Shown in pieces: positions 44,486 to 52,830 of a stretch of 59,310 bases of DNA. The translations under genes and the position numbers were made by a program. The stretch covers positions 1 through 59,310 of the forward strand of contig NZ_CANMAA010000018.1 of NCBI RefSeq assembly GCF_947495735.1, in the 5' to 3' direction. The notes below the pieces were generated by a model. It ran no database searches and was not told the DNA's origin. It saw only the letters and a list, made by a program, of their open reading frames with translations. The stretch comes from an uncultured Pseudokineococcus sp. GTDB lineage: Bacteria; Actinomycetota; Actinomycetes; Actinomycetales; Quadrisphaeraceae. Each line of letters begins with the position of its first letter. The stretch's first letter is position 1.

Positions 44486-44602
44486 GACCGAGCACGCTAG
44501 GACCCCGCCGCACCGTGGCGCACCCCTCGTGAGACGCCGGCGCATGCCCTCGCGCGTCCGGCCCATGTCCTGCGCGCACGCCGGGGGCGTTGGCTGGGAC
44601 CC

Positions 44603-45448
44603 ATGACGACACCAGCGCGCACGACCGACGACTCCCGGCCCGTCCTGGTCCTCGGGGGCACGGGCACGACGGGCCGCCGCGTGGCCGACCGCCTGCGACG
44701 GTCCGGACGCCAGGTGCAGGTCGGCTCACGGGCGGGGTCCCCGCCGTTCGAGTGGACCGACCCGGCCACGTGGGCGCTCGTGCTCGAGGGCGTCGGCGCG
44801 GTCTTCGTCGTCTGCTCCCCCGACCTCGCCGCCCCCGGAGCCCCGGACGTCGTCACCGACCTGGCCCGGGTCGCCCTCGATCGGGGAGCGGGGCGCCTGG
44901 TGCTGCTGTCCGGGCGCGGAGAGGCCGAGGCCCAGCGCGCCGAGGCCCAGGTCCGCGCCCTGGCCCCGGACCTCGTGGTGGTGCGGGCGAGCTTCTTCAT
45001 GCAGGACTTCGACGAGAAGCTCCTCCTCGAGCAGGTCCGCGCCGGCCTGGTCCGGCTGCCGGTCGGCGCGGTGCGCGAGCCCTTCGTCGACGTCGAGGAC
45101 GTCGCCGACGTCGCGACCGCCGCCCTGCTGGACGCCCGGCACGCCGGGGCGACGTACGAGGTCACCGGCCCGCAGATGCTGACCTTCCCCGACGCGCTGG
45201 CGTGCATCTCGGCCGCCCTGGGCCGGCCGGTGCGCTACCAGCAGGTGCCGGTGGACGCCTACCGGCAGGGGCTCGAGGACCAGCACCTGCCGTCCGAGGT
45301 GGTGGACCTGCTCGTCTACCTGTTCACCGAGGTCCTCGACGGCCGCGGCGAGCACCTCGGCCACGGGATGCAGGAGGCGCTGGGCCGCGCCCCGCGGACC
45401 TTCGCCGACTACGCCCATCGGGTCGCCGCCAGCGGGGGGTGGGGCTGA
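44603..45448 (+). CDS. NAD(P)-binding protein, NmrA/SDR-like
   Basis: A 281-residue atypical SDR. VLVLGGTGTTGRRVADRL is the dinucleotide-binding GxxGxxG. GVGAVFVVCSPDLAAPG and RLVLLSGRGEAEA follow. VVRASFFMQDFDEKLLLEQVRAG and DVEDVADVATAALLD are typical of NmrA-like enzymes. The SDR Tyr-x3-Lys pair is absent, as in other NmrA proteins, so redox sensing or quinone/flavonoid reduction is possible. It is cotranscribed with DUF1772 (TGATG overlap) and faces an AraC regulator, a common actinobacterial module. Confidence 0.85.
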   Translation: MTTPARTTDDSRPVLVLGGTGTTGRRVADRLRRSGRQVQVGSRAGSPPFEWTDPATWALVLEGVGAVFVVCSPDLAAPGAPDVVTDLARVALDRGAGRLVLLSGRGEAEAQRAEAQVRALAPDLVVVRASFFMQDFDEKLLLEQVRAGLVRLPVGAVREPFVDVEDVADVATAALLDARHAGATYEVTGPQMLTFPDALACISAALGRPVRYQQVPVDAYRQGLEDQHLPSEVVDLLVYLFTEVLDGRGEHLGHGMQEALGRAPRTFADYAHRVAASGGWG

Positions 45449-45894
45449 TGCGAGGTCTCGTCCTGGCCGCCGGGATCGGGTCGGCTCTGGTCGGTGGCGT
45501 CTTCTTCGCCTTCTCGGCGTTCGTCCTGCCCGCTCTCGGGCGGCTGCCCGCCGCCGACGCCGCCGCGGCGATGCGCTCGATCAACGTCCTCGCCGTCCGC
45601 CCTCCCCTGATGGTCGCGCTCTTCGGCACCGCGGCGGCATGCGCCCTCACCGGCGTCCTGGCGCTGCGCCGCGGCGACGGCTGGGTCGCCGCCGGGTCCG
45701 CGACGTACCTGGTCGGCGTCGTCCTGGTGACCGTGGCCGCGAACGTCCCGCTCAACGACCGCCTCGCCGGCCTCCAGCTCGACGTCACCGCCTACGCCGA
45801 GGCCTGGGGCCGGTGGAACCACGTGCGCACCGCCGCCGGCGCCGTCGCCGCAGCCCTGCTCCTCGGGCCGCACGCAGCCGACCCGTCGTCATGA
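45448..45894 (+). CDS. DUF1772 (anthrone-oxygenase-like) membrane protein
   Basis: A 148-residue integral membrane protein with four predicted helices (LVLAAGIGSALVGGVFFAF, LMVALFGTAAACALTGVLAL, YLVGVVLVTVAANVPLN, AAGAVAAALLLG). The signature NVPLNDRLAG and WGRWNHVRTAAG with conserved Asn, Trp and His identify DUF1772, whose fungal relatives are anthrone oxygenases. The start overlaps the NmrA-like stop, so the two are translationally coupled and probably serve the same small-molecule pathway under the AraC regulator. The exact reaction is unknown. Confidence 0.83.
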   Translation: MRGLVLAAGIGSALVGGVFFAFSAFVLPALGRLPAADAAAAMRSINVLAVRPPLMVALFGTAAACALTGVLALRRGDGWVAAGSATYLVGVVLVTVAANVPLNDRLAGLQLDVTAYAEAWGRWNHVRTAAGAVAAALLLGPHAADPSS

Positions 45895-46528
45895 CGCCAC
45901 CGCACGGGTCCGCGGCGGGGCTCAGAGGTGCGTCCACCGCGAGGTCGGGTCACGACGGTGCAGGTGACCGACCGGGCCCGGTCGGGGGTGGCGTCGCGCC
46001 CGTCGCCGTCCGGCGGGCGTGCGCCACGGCCCGCGGGCAGGACGCCGCACGCCTCGGCGAAGCCCGCACCGTGACATGACTGCTTCCCCCAGGGCTGCCG
46101 GCCGGACCAGGAGACAGCCGCTCAGGGCTACTCAGGGCTGCTCAGGAGGCGACCCACCACCGGCGCTCCGGCCCGCCCCTCGGCGACGCCACCACCGACG
46201 GCGCCGGGCCGGACGGGACGGGCGTCCGGTGGTGGCGCGCCGAAGACGGCCAGGACGCGGTGCGGGACGGCCTCGTCGGTGAGGTGGGCGGCGCGACGCC
46301 GAGCTGCTGTGGGGCACGGGCCGAGGCCTCCTGCCGCAGCGCCGCACGCGGCGACGGCGGAGGCGGGCCGTGGCGCGCGAGCACGAGGTCCTCGGTCAGG
46401 ACGGGGAGCCGGCCGGCAGCGGATGGCACCCGCACCGAGCCGCGTGGTGAGGTCCCGCCGCGCCGCGCCGCGCCGCGCCGAGAGCCGGGCTGGGGCGAGG
46501 GCCGCTGGTCCCTCGCCCCGAGCAGCCG
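45895..46528. other. 634-bp region without a convincing gene
   Basis: Open frames exist on both strands, but none has a plausible start, SD or protein-like composition. The sequence contains a 10-bp tandem CTCAGGGCTA/CTCAGGGCTG near 46122-46145 and a CCGCG(C) run near 46460-46480. It lies between convergent genes. It may be eroded coding sequence. Confidence 0.5.
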
Positions 46529-46960
46529 TCAGCCGTTGTAGGGCGGGAGCACGTCCAGCACCCAGGTCACCCCGAAGCGGTCGGTGACCATCCCGTAGAG
46601 CGGCGCGTAGCCGGCGGGGGCGAGGTCGGCGCGCACCGTCCCCCCGACGGTCAGCGCCTGCCAGCAGCTGGTGATCTCCTCGGCGTCGTCCCCGCGCACC
46701 GAGACGTACACCGCGTCGGTGCCCGCGTCATGGGCCCGCCCCGGCGGCACGTCGAAGGCCATCACCGAGAACCCGTTGGGCGCACTGACCCCGCCCCACT
46801 TGATCTGCTCGGCCACCGCGCCGTCGGCGGCGTCCTGCTCGTCCCCGCCCTGGGCGAAGGTGAAGGCCATGACCTGCCCGCCGAACACGGACGCGTAGAA
46901 GTCCAGCGCCTCAGCGGCCTGGCCGCGGAAGTTCAGGTGCGTGGTGGTGGTGATGCTCAT
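46529..46960 (-). CDS. VOC-superfamily protein (PhnB/glyoxalase-like)
   Basis: A 143-residue VOC protein starts MSITTTTHLNFRGQAAEALDFYASVFGG and ends DRFGVTWVLDVLPPYNG, the layout of PhnB-like proteins. The fold is two beta-alpha-beta-beta-beta units; the usual N-terminal Glu ligand is not evident, so metal catalysis is uncertain. The family includes glyoxalases and antibiotic-binding proteins. The ATG at 46960 follows GGAGCACCCC. It is divergent from a WYL-domain regulator with a perfect operator palindrome between them, indicating joint regulation. Confidence 0.87.
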   Translation of the reverse strand: MSITTTTHLNFRGQAAEALDFYASVFGGQVMAFTFAQGGDEQDAADGAVAEQIKWGGVSAPNGFSVMAFDVPPGRAHDAGTDAVYVSVRGDDAEEITSCWQALTVGGTVRADLAPAGYAPLYGMVTDRFGVTWVLDVLPPYNG

Positions 46961-47020
46961 GGGGTGCTCCTCGGCCGTGTGCGCCACCCCTGCGGTGGCG
47001 ACGACAGGACACTCCCCGAT

Positions 47021-47045
47021 GAAGAGGACAGGTCGAGTCCTCTTC
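47021..47045. promoter_or_regulatory. Perfect operator palindrome of the VOC/WYL-regulator pair
   Basis: GAAGAGGAC (47021-47029) and GTCCTCTTC (47037-47045) are perfect 9-bp inverted arms separated by 7 bp. The site lies between the divergent starts at 46960 and 47064, 18 bp from the regulator ATG, so it is probably bound by the regulator. Confidence 0.7.
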
Positions 47046-47063
47046 TTCCGTCACCATGGCGGC

Positions 47064-48101
47064 ATGACCGAGAGGACCGGGACCTCGTCGCGGCTGCTGA
47101 CCCTGCTGTCCCTGCTGCAGGCGCGCCGGGACTGGCCCGGCGCCACCCTCGCCGAGCGGCTGGACGTCACGCCTCGCACGGTGCGCCGGGACGTCGACCG
47201 GCTGCGCGAGCTCGGCTACCCCGTGCAGGCGTTCAAGGGTCCCGACGGCGGCTACCGGCTGGGCGCCGGCTCCGAGCTCCCGCCGCTGCTGTTCGACGAC
47301 GACCAGGCCGTCGCCCTCGCCCTCGCCCTCCAGCTCGCCGCCACCAGCGGCGCCGGCATCGGGGAGGCCGCCGCCCGCGCGCTGACCACCGTGCGCCAGG
47401 TGATGCCCGCTCGGCTCCGGCACCGCGTCGACGCCGTCCAGGTCACCCCCCTGGCCCGGAGCGCCACCCCGGACGTCGACCCGGCGGTCCTGGTCGCGCT
47501 CACCGCAGCCGTCCGCGCCCACGAGGTCCTGCGCTTCGACCACACCACACCTGATCGGTCAGCCGCCGCCCCACCCGCTGCGGACCGGTCGTCGGCAGCC
47601 ACCCGAGGCCAGGACCCCGCCCCGCCCCGCCGCGTCGAGCCGCACCACCTGGTCGCCCGCGACGGACGCTGGTACCTGCTGGCCTGGGACCTCGACCGCG
47701 GGGACTGGCGCACCTTCCGCGCCGACCGGCTCGTCCCCCGCATCCCGACCGGGCCCCGCTTCACCCCCCGCCAGGTGCCCGGTGGCGACGTCGCCACCTT
47801 CGTCGACAGCGTGTTCAAGGGCTCCACCAGCGGCTCGGGGAGCTGGCCGTGCACCGGCACCGTCGAGCTCGCCCTGCCGGCCGCCGACGTGACCCCCTTC
47901 GCCCACGACGGCGTCGTCGAGCCCCTCGGACCCGAGCGCTGCCGGCTCACCCTGGGCGCCTGGTCCTGGGTCGGCGTCGCCGCCGCCGTCGCCCGCTACG
48001 ACGCCGACGTCCTCACCGCCAGCCCCCCGGAGCTCGCCCGCGCGTTCGCCGTCCTGTCCGGGCGGTTCGCCGCCGCGGCGGCGAGCAGCACCGGCGGCTG
48101 A
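47064..48101 (+). CDS. YafY-type transcriptional regulator with WYL domain
   Basis: A 345-residue regulator. The N-terminal DeoR-type HTH_11 domain includes TLAERLDVTPRTVRRDVDRLRELGYPV and KGPDGGYRLG. The WYL domain (about 150-240) includes RRVEPHHLVARDGRWYLLAWDLDRGDWRTFRADRL (WYL as RWYLLAWD). A WCX domain ends the protein. WYL proteins sense nucleotides, ssDNA or small ligands. The insert at about 170-195 is Pro/Ala-rich and variable. The ATG at 47064 follows the 25-bp palindrome closely, supporting autoregulation. The divergent VOC gene is the likely regulated target. Confidence 0.9.
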   Translation: MTERTGTSSRLLTLLSLLQARRDWPGATLAERLDVTPRTVRRDVDRLRELGYPVQAFKGPDGGYRLGAGSELPPLLFDDDQAVALALALQLAATSGAGIGEAAARALTTVRQVMPARLRHRVDAVQVTPLARSATPDVDPAVLVALTAAVRAHEVLRFDHTTPDRSAAAPPAADRSSAATRGQDPAPPRRVEPHHLVARDGRWYLLAWDLDRGDWRTFRADRLVPRIPTGPRFTPRQVPGGDVATFVDSVFKGSTSGSGSWPCTGTVELALPAADVTPFAHDGVVEPLGPERCRLTLGAWSWVGVAAAVARYDADVLTASPPELARAFAVLSGRFAAAAASSTGG

Positions 48102-48125
48102 CCACCGGCGCCCCGCCGCTCCCCG

Positions 48126-48218
48126 TCACCGGCGCAGGGCCTCGAGCCGCGCTGCCGGCCTGCTGGGGTCAGGACGACCTCCGCCGAGGTCCTCGACGAC
48201 CGCCTCGACGTCGTGCAC
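48126..48218 (-). CDS. Possible small ORF or readthrough extension of the enone reductase
   Basis: GTG at 48218, with CCGGAGGA just upstream, opens a 30-residue frame beginning MHDVEAVVEDLGGGRPDP and ending EALRR. Composition is protein-like. This frame is in phase with the preceding reductase gene across its TGA stop at 48285 without other stops, so it could alternatively be a former C-terminal part. A hairpin terminator lies between them, which argues against readthrough. No family recognised. Confidence 0.25.
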   Translation of the reverse strand: MHDVEAVVEDLGGGRPDPSRPAARLEALRR

Positions 48219-48236
48219 GAGGTCCTCCGGGAGCCG

Positions 48237-48269
48237 GGCTCCTCCCGGTGCCGGGGACCGGGAGGAGCC
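48237..48269. terminator. 13-bp hairpin after the enone reductase
   Basis: GGCTCCTCCCGGT (48237-48249) pairs perfectly with ACCGGGAGGAGCC (48257-48269) around a 7-nt loop, 16 bp past the minus-strand stop. Confidence 0.7.
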
Positions 48270-48284
48270 GCTCGTGACCGGTGC

Positions 48285-49466
48285 TCAGGGGACGAGGCGC
48301 TCCGCGCGGTAGGCGTCGACGCGGCGCAGGAGGGCGCGCTCGGTGCTCACCCAGCCCGTGTACCCGAGCAGGCGGCTGCGGGTCATGTCCGCGACCACCT
48401 CCATGGGCCGCCCGAGGTCGGCGTCGGTGTGCCACCAGGACGCCACCCGGGCCAGGTCGGGCTCGACCAGGTCGTGCGCGGCCACGAGCTCGGCCCAGAC
48501 GCCCTCGGCGCCGGCCATCTGCTCCTCCAGCGGCGCCGGCTCCTCCCCGGGGCCCTGCGCCTCGACGCCCAGGTGCGCGGCCAGCGACGGCCACAGGCGC
48601 CGCCAGCGCACGACGTCGCCGTCGACCACGTTGTACGCCGCGTCCGCCGCCGCCGGGGTCGTCGCCGCCCAGAGCTGGTGGTCGGCCAGCAGGTCCGCGT
48701 CGGTGAGGTCGACGACGCCGTCCCACTGCGCGCGCGACCCCGGGAAGACGAGCGGCCGCCCCAGGTGGCGCTGCACGCCGGCGTAGGCGCCGAGCGTGGA
48801 GGCCATGTTCATCGCGTTGCCGACGGCGTGTCCGACGACGGTGTGCGAGCGGTGCACGCTCCAGGAGAACCCGTCTCGCTCGGCCGCGGCGAAGAGCTCG
48901 TCCTCCTGGGCGTAGTAGAAGTTGTCCACGGGCAGGCGCGCGGCGTCCTCGAGGAACGGCGTGTCGGGCATCTCACCCTGCCCGTAGGCCTCGAAGGGCC
49001 CGAGGTAGTGCTTGAGGCCGGTGACGAGCGCCACGTGCCGCAGCGAGCCCTGGGCGCCCAGGACGGCGAGCAGGTCGCGGACCATCCCGCCGTTGACGCG
49101 GATGTTCTCGGCCTCGGTCGCCTGCCGCGCCCAGGCGCCGATGAAGACGTGCGTCGGGCGCAGGTCGGCCAGCGCCTCCTCGAGCGAGGCCCGCGAGGTG
49201 AGGTCGGCGGCCACGTGCGCGGCGCGCCCGTCGGCGGGCGGGCGGCGGGACAGGCCCGTGGTGCGCCACCCCGCCTCGACGAGCTGGCGCACGAGCGCGG
49301 AGCCGGTGATGCCCGTGGCGCCCACCACCAGGGCGTGGGCGCCCTCCGACGGCTCCCGCACCGGCGTCGGGGCGCGGTCGGTGCCGGGGTCGCCCGCCCA
49401 GCGCGCGCCGAGGTCGACGGACGCGGCGGAGGCCTGGGACGAGGACGCGCTCTCGGGGGTGCTCAT
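48285..49466 (-). CDS. PRISE-family (progesterone 5-beta-reductase/iridoid synthase-like) enone reductase
   Basis: A 393-residue atypical SDR. After a 40-residue disordered N-terminus, ALVVGATGITGSALVRQLVEAG binds NADPH. The PRISE signature residues are present: Lys in VTGLKHYLGPFEAYG and Tyr in NFYYAQEDELF, in place of the standard YxxxK. SWSVHRSHTVVGHAVGNAMN and NVVDGDVVRWRRLWP follow. Known members reduce activated enones by 1,4-hydride addition; bacterial substrates are largely unknown. The ATG at 49466 is clear. It lies alone between a WYL regulator and a sugar cluster. Confidence 0.87.
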   Translation of the reverse strand: MSTPESASSSQASAASVDLGARWAGDPGTDRAPTPVREPSEGAHALVVGATGITGSALVRQLVEAGWRTTGLSRRPPADGRAAHVAADLTSRASLEEALADLRPTHVFIGAWARQATEAENIRVNGGMVRDLLAVLGAQGSLRHVALVTGLKHYLGPFEAYGQGEMPDTPFLEDAARLPVDNFYYAQEDELFAAAERDGFSWSVHRSHTVVGHAVGNAMNMASTLGAYAGVQRHLGRPLVFPGSRAQWDGVVDLTDADLLADHQLWAATTPAAADAAYNVVDGDVVRWRRLWPSLAAHLGVEAQGPGEEPAPLEEQMAGAEGVWAELVAAHDLVEPDLARVASWWHTDADLGRPMEVVADMTRSRLLGYTGWVSTERALLRRVDAYRAERLVP

Positions 49467-49584
49467 GCCGTCCCAGCACCCGCGGCGAGCGCGCTGTTCC
49501 GGCGCCGAGCCGGACGCTCCGACGCCGGAGCCGTCGCCGAGGTCGGGCGGGACGGCGGTGGGCAGTCGGCCGGCTGGTGCCGGC

Positions 49585-50565
49585 TCAGATGGCGGCCGGG
49601 CGCCAGTCGGCCGGTGCGCGCAGCGCGACCTGCTTCAGGAGGCCGGCTGCGCGCTCGACGCCCTCGCGGGAGCTCACGAGGGCGTCCTCGTGCTCGATGC
49701 TGAGCACTCCGTCGTAGCCGGCTGCGCGCAGGTGGTAGACGAAGTCGGCCCAGAACGTCGCACCCCGGGGGTGGCCCAGTCCGAGGGTGACGTAGTTCCA
49801 GGCGCGCTCGCCGGGGCGGGTGATGTCGGTGGTGTCCAGCAGCCCGTCGCGGGCGGCGGGGCCGTGGTTGACGCGGATGTCCTTGGCGTGGACGTGGGTG
49901 ATGTGCGGGCCCAGGGCACCGATGACGCTCGGGATGTCGGCGCCCATCCACATCAGGTGGGACGGGTCGAGGTTGGCGCCCACGACCCCCTCGCCGACGG
50001 CGTCGGCGACGTGCTCGACCAGGCGCAGCAACCCCGAGACGTCGTGCACCAGCTGCGCTCCGCAGGCCTCCACGGCCAGGCGCACCCCGTGCTCGTGGGC
50101 GAAGGCCGCCAGGTCGCGCCAGTAGGGCAGGGCGACCTCGTCCCACTGGTAGGCCAGGACGCGGAGGTTCTCCGGTGGCCAGGCGGTGGTGACCCAGTTC
50201 GCGCTGGTGTCACCGGCGGCGCCGGCGGGCAGCCCGGACATCAGCACGACGGTCGGCACCTCCATCAGGGCCGCGGCGCGGATGGTGTCGCGCACGACGG
50301 AGTCGTGGGCGGGCCCGGTGAGCGGGTGCAGCTGGTTGCCGTTGGCGTTCAGGGCGCTCAGCGCCAGACCGCGGTCGCGGACCTGGCTCAAGAGCTCGTC
50401 GCGCCGGCTGGGCCCGGCCAGCAGGTCGGGCAGATCCAGGTGAAGAGCCCGCGACCAGCCGCCGGTGGCGATCTCCACCTCGTCCAAGCCCAGGTGGGCC
50501 GCGAGGTCCAGGACGTCGGTCAGGGGCAGGTGGCCCAGGGAGTCAGTGATCAGACCGATCTTCAC
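49585..50565 (-). CDS. Sugar phosphate isomerase/epimerase (AP-endonuclease-2 TIM barrel)
   Basis: A 326-residue xylose-isomerase-like TIM barrel. It begins MKIGLITDSLGHLPLTDVLDLAAHLG and has metal-site segments LAVEACGAQLVHD, VVGANLDPSHLMWMGAD, ITHVHAKDIRVNHG and GVLSIEHEDALVSS, so the Glu/Asp/His metal ligands of this superfamily are present. Members isomerise or epimerise keto sugars and inososes (IolE/IolI/IolH types). Position 78 bp before a hydroxypyruvate-isomerase-like gene and near an IolG homologue suggests cyclitol or sugar catabolism. The ATG has GAGGAGACGAGC upstream. Confidence 0.88.
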   Translation of the reverse strand: MKIGLITDSLGHLPLTDVLDLAAHLGLDEVEIATGGWSRALHLDLPDLLAGPSRRDELLSQVRDRGLALSALNANGNQLHPLTGPAHDSVVRDTIRAAALMEVPTVVLMSGLPAGAAGDTSANWVTTAWPPENLRVLAYQWDEVALPYWRDLAAFAHEHGVRLAVEACGAQLVHDVSGLLRLVEHVADAVGEGVVGANLDPSHLMWMGADIPSVIGALGPHITHVHAKDIRVNHGPAARDGLLDTTDITRPGERAWNYVTLGLGHPRGATFWADFVYHLRAAGYDGVLSIEHEDALVSSREGVERAAGLLKQVALRAPADWRPAAI

Positions 50566-50642
50566 GTGCTCGTCTCCTCGACGTCGTGGGCGCGCGCCCG
50601 GTCAGGTGGTCGGCGGTGCTCCTGCCCGCTCCGGCGTCCTCG

Positions 50643-51449
50643 TCAGACGTCCGGGCACGGGGCGGGTGGGTCTCCGCGGAAGGCGTCGCGGAAGTCCGCC
50701 AGCGCAGCGTCGACCTCGCCGCGGGCGTAGGCCTCGAGCGCGACGACGCCCTCGTAGCCGCCCCGCCGCAGGGCGGCGGCGACGGCCGGGTAGTGGATCT
50801 CCCCGGTGCCGGGCTGGCAGCGGCCCGGGACGTCGGCGACCTGCACCTCCCCGATCAGCGGCAGGGCCCGCTCGACGAGCTCGACGAGGTTCCCCTCGCC
50901 GATCTGCGCGTGGTAGAGGTCGAGGTTGAGCCGCAGGTAGGGGGAGTCGACCGCCTCCACCAGGGCGATCGTGTCGGCGGCCCGGGCGAAGGGGACACCG
51001 GGGTGGTCGACGGCGGTGTTGAGGTTCTCGAGGACGAAGACCTGCTCGTGCCGCTCCCCCAGCGCCGCCAGCCGGTCGAGGGTCCGCAGCGCCCGCAGCC
51101 ACATCGCCGGCGTCGCCCCGCTGCTCGGGACGACGGGCAGCCCGCCCGGGCCGAGCCCGGTGCCGTGCACGTTGAGGCGCTCGACGCCGAGCGGCCGAGC
51201 GGCGCGGACCGACTCCTCGGCCGTCGCCAGCAGCCGAGCGGCGCCGTCCGGGTCGGCCAGCGCGCCCTCGACGTAGCCCGTCATCGAGGAGAACCAGACG
51301 CCCTCCTCGCGCAGGACGGCCAGCGCCCCGAGATCCGCGCCCCGCCAGTCCCACAGGACGACGCCGTAGCCGGCCGCCCCCAGGCGCCGCACGCGCTCGG
51401 GCAGCGGGAGGTCGGTGAAGACCATCTCCGCGCAGACCGCCAGCCTCAT
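50643..51449 (-). CDS. Hydroxypyruvate-isomerase-like TIM-barrel protein
   Basis: A 268-residue sugar isomerase of the Hyi/OtnI type. It starts MRLAVCAEMVFTDLPLPERVRRLG. Metal-site strands are EQVFVLENLNTAVDHPG (Glu), YLRLNLDLYHAQIGEGNL (Asp, His), GEVQVADVPGRCQPGTGEIHY (Asp, Glu) and YEGVVALEAYARG (terminal Glu), matching hydroxypyruvate isomerase. It interconverts hydroxypyruvate and tartronate semialdehyde or a related tetrulose/inosose. The ATG at 51449 follows GAGGAGG. It is divergent from the oxidoreductase and followed by the other TIM-barrel gene in the same direction. Confidence 0.87.
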   Translation of the reverse strand: MRLAVCAEMVFTDLPLPERVRRLGAAGYGVVLWDWRGADLGALAVLREEGVWFSSMTGYVEGALADPDGAARLLATAEESVRAARPLGVERLNVHGTGLGPGGLPVVPSSGATPAMWLRALRTLDRLAALGERHEQVFVLENLNTAVDHPGVPFARAADTIALVEAVDSPYLRLNLDLYHAQIGEGNLVELVERALPLIGEVQVADVPGRCQPGTGEIHYPAVAAALRRGGYEGVVALEAYARGEVDAALADFRDAFRGDPPAPCPDV

Positions 51450-51524
51450 CCGGCCACCTCCTCGTGGTCCCGCCCGCGTCGACGCCGCCGCGACACCTGC
51501 TGCAGCGTCGGTGCTGACGTCACA

Positions 51525-51536
51525 TTGTCGTGACAA
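51525..51536. promoter_or_regulatory. Operator-like palindrome in the divergent sugar-gene promoter
   Basis: TTGTC (51525-51529) and GACAA (51532-51536) flank GT, giving TTGTCGTGACAA, similar to GntR- or LacI-type operators. It lies between the starts at 51449 and 51598 and follows a TGACGTCA palindrome (51514-51521). No regulator gene is adjacent. Confidence 0.5.
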
Positions 51537-51597
51537 CATAGCGCTCGACGCGGCGCTCGACACGGGCGCAGGCCCTGCTCGACGACGAGGAGACCCC

Positions 51598-52620
51598 GTG
51601 GACACCCGCCACTCGCAGCCCGTGCGCATCGCCCTCATCGGCAGCGGCCGCATCGGCCAGGTGCACGCCGCCAACGTCGACCGCGCGCGCGGCGCCGCGC
51701 TGCAGGTCGTCGCCGACCCGGTCCTGCCGGGCGCGCAGGCCGTCACGGCCCGCCACGGCGGCCGGGCGGTCACCGACGCGCTCGACGCCGTCCACGCCGA
51801 CGACGTCGACGCCGTCGTCATCGCCTCCCCCACCCCCACGCACGTCGACCTCATCGGCGCCTGCCTCGACGCCGGCCGTCCCGTGCTCTGCGAGAAGCCC
51901 GTCGACCTGGACATCACCCGCGTCGACGGGCTCCGCGCACGCGCCCGGACCGCCGCGGTCCCGGTCGCGCTGGGCTTCAACCGCCGCTTCGACCCGCACT
52001 TCGCCGAGCTGCACCGACGGGTCACCGCCGGCGAGGTCGGCCCCCTGGAGCAGCTGGTCATCACCAGCCGCGACCCCGAGCCGGCGCCGGCGGAGTACCT
52101 GCGGGTCTCCGGCGGGATCTTCCGCGACATGACCATCCACGACCTCGACACCGCACGCTGGTTCGTGCCCGACGTCGTGGCCGTCACGGCCGTGGGCCTG
52201 CGCCAGTTCTCCGACGTCATCGCCGGCCTGGACGACTACGACGGCGCCGTCGTGACCCTGCAGGGGGCGGGTGGGGAGTCGGTGACGATCATCAACTCCC
52301 GGCACTGCGCGGCCGGCTACGACCAGCGGCTCGAGGCGACGGGCCCGTCGGGCACCTTGTCGGTCGGCAACGTCACCGACACCCTCGTGCGGTCCTCGAC
52401 CGCGGCCTCCGGCGACGCGGGCCCCGCCTTCCAGCGCCCCTTCCTCGAGCGCTACCGGCAGGCCTACGCCGCCGAGCTCGAGGCCTTCCTCGACGCCGTC
52501 CGCGGAGCCCCCCTGACCTGCCCGGGCTTCGAGGACGGACGGGCGGCGCTGCTGCTCGCCGACGCCGCCGAGACCTCGGCCCGCGACGGCCGGACCGTCG
52601 CCGTCGACCTCAGCGCCTGA
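51598..52620 (+). CDS. iolG: Gfo/Idh/MocA oxidoreductase (inositol 2-dehydrogenase-like)
   Basis: A 340-residue NAD(P)-dependent sugar/cyclitol dehydrogenase. The N-terminal Rossmann fold has RIALIGSGRIGQVHAANV, then VIASPTPTHVDLI and the catalytic motif CEKPVDLDI (Lys). The C-terminal domain has FNRRFDPHFAEL, GGIFRDMTIHDLDTARWF (with the IHD catalytic His/Asp) and INSRHCAAGYDQRLEATG. These are the signatures of IolG inositol dehydrogenases, although scyllo-inositol or other polyols are possible. GTG at 51598 follows GAGGAG. With the two divergent TIM-barrel isomerases it forms a small catabolic cluster. Confidence 0.87.
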   Translation: MDTRHSQPVRIALIGSGRIGQVHAANVDRARGAALQVVADPVLPGAQAVTARHGGRAVTDALDAVHADDVDAVVIASPTPTHVDLIGACLDAGRPVLCEKPVDLDITRVDGLRARARTAAVPVALGFNRRFDPHFAELHRRVTAGEVGPLEQLVITSRDPEPAPAEYLRVSGGIFRDMTIHDLDTARWFVPDVVAVTAVGLRQFSDVIAGLDDYDGAVVTLQGAGGESVTIINSRHCAAGYDQRLEATGPSGTLSVGNVTDTLVRSSTAASGDAGPAFQRPFLERYRQAYAAELEAFLDAVRGAPLTCPGFEDGRAALLLADAAETSARDGRTVAVDLSA

Positions 52621-52830
52621 GCCGCCCCCAGGACGGGCTCCTGGCGCTCGGGCTCGCGGACGACCGGCGCCCCTCGGGAAGGGGACACCGCCCTCCCCTG
52701 ACGGCTCGGGCGTGTCGCGTCGACGCGGACCGCGCGGACGTCCCCGCGGCCGGCGTCCCGGCGTCGAGCACTGGTCGTCGCACCGCAGGCGCCGTCCGAG
52801 ACGGGGGGAGCGCCTGAGGCCCCGGTCGGC

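Noticed and set aside
46122-46145. Short tandem CTCAGGGCT repeat as a regulatory array
   Set aside because: There are only two full copies, and no adjacent promoter or gene start.
45895-46528. Several open frames of 70-100 codons on both strands
   Set aside because: They have no ribosome binding site, biased Arg/Pro/Ala composition, and no recognisable domain.
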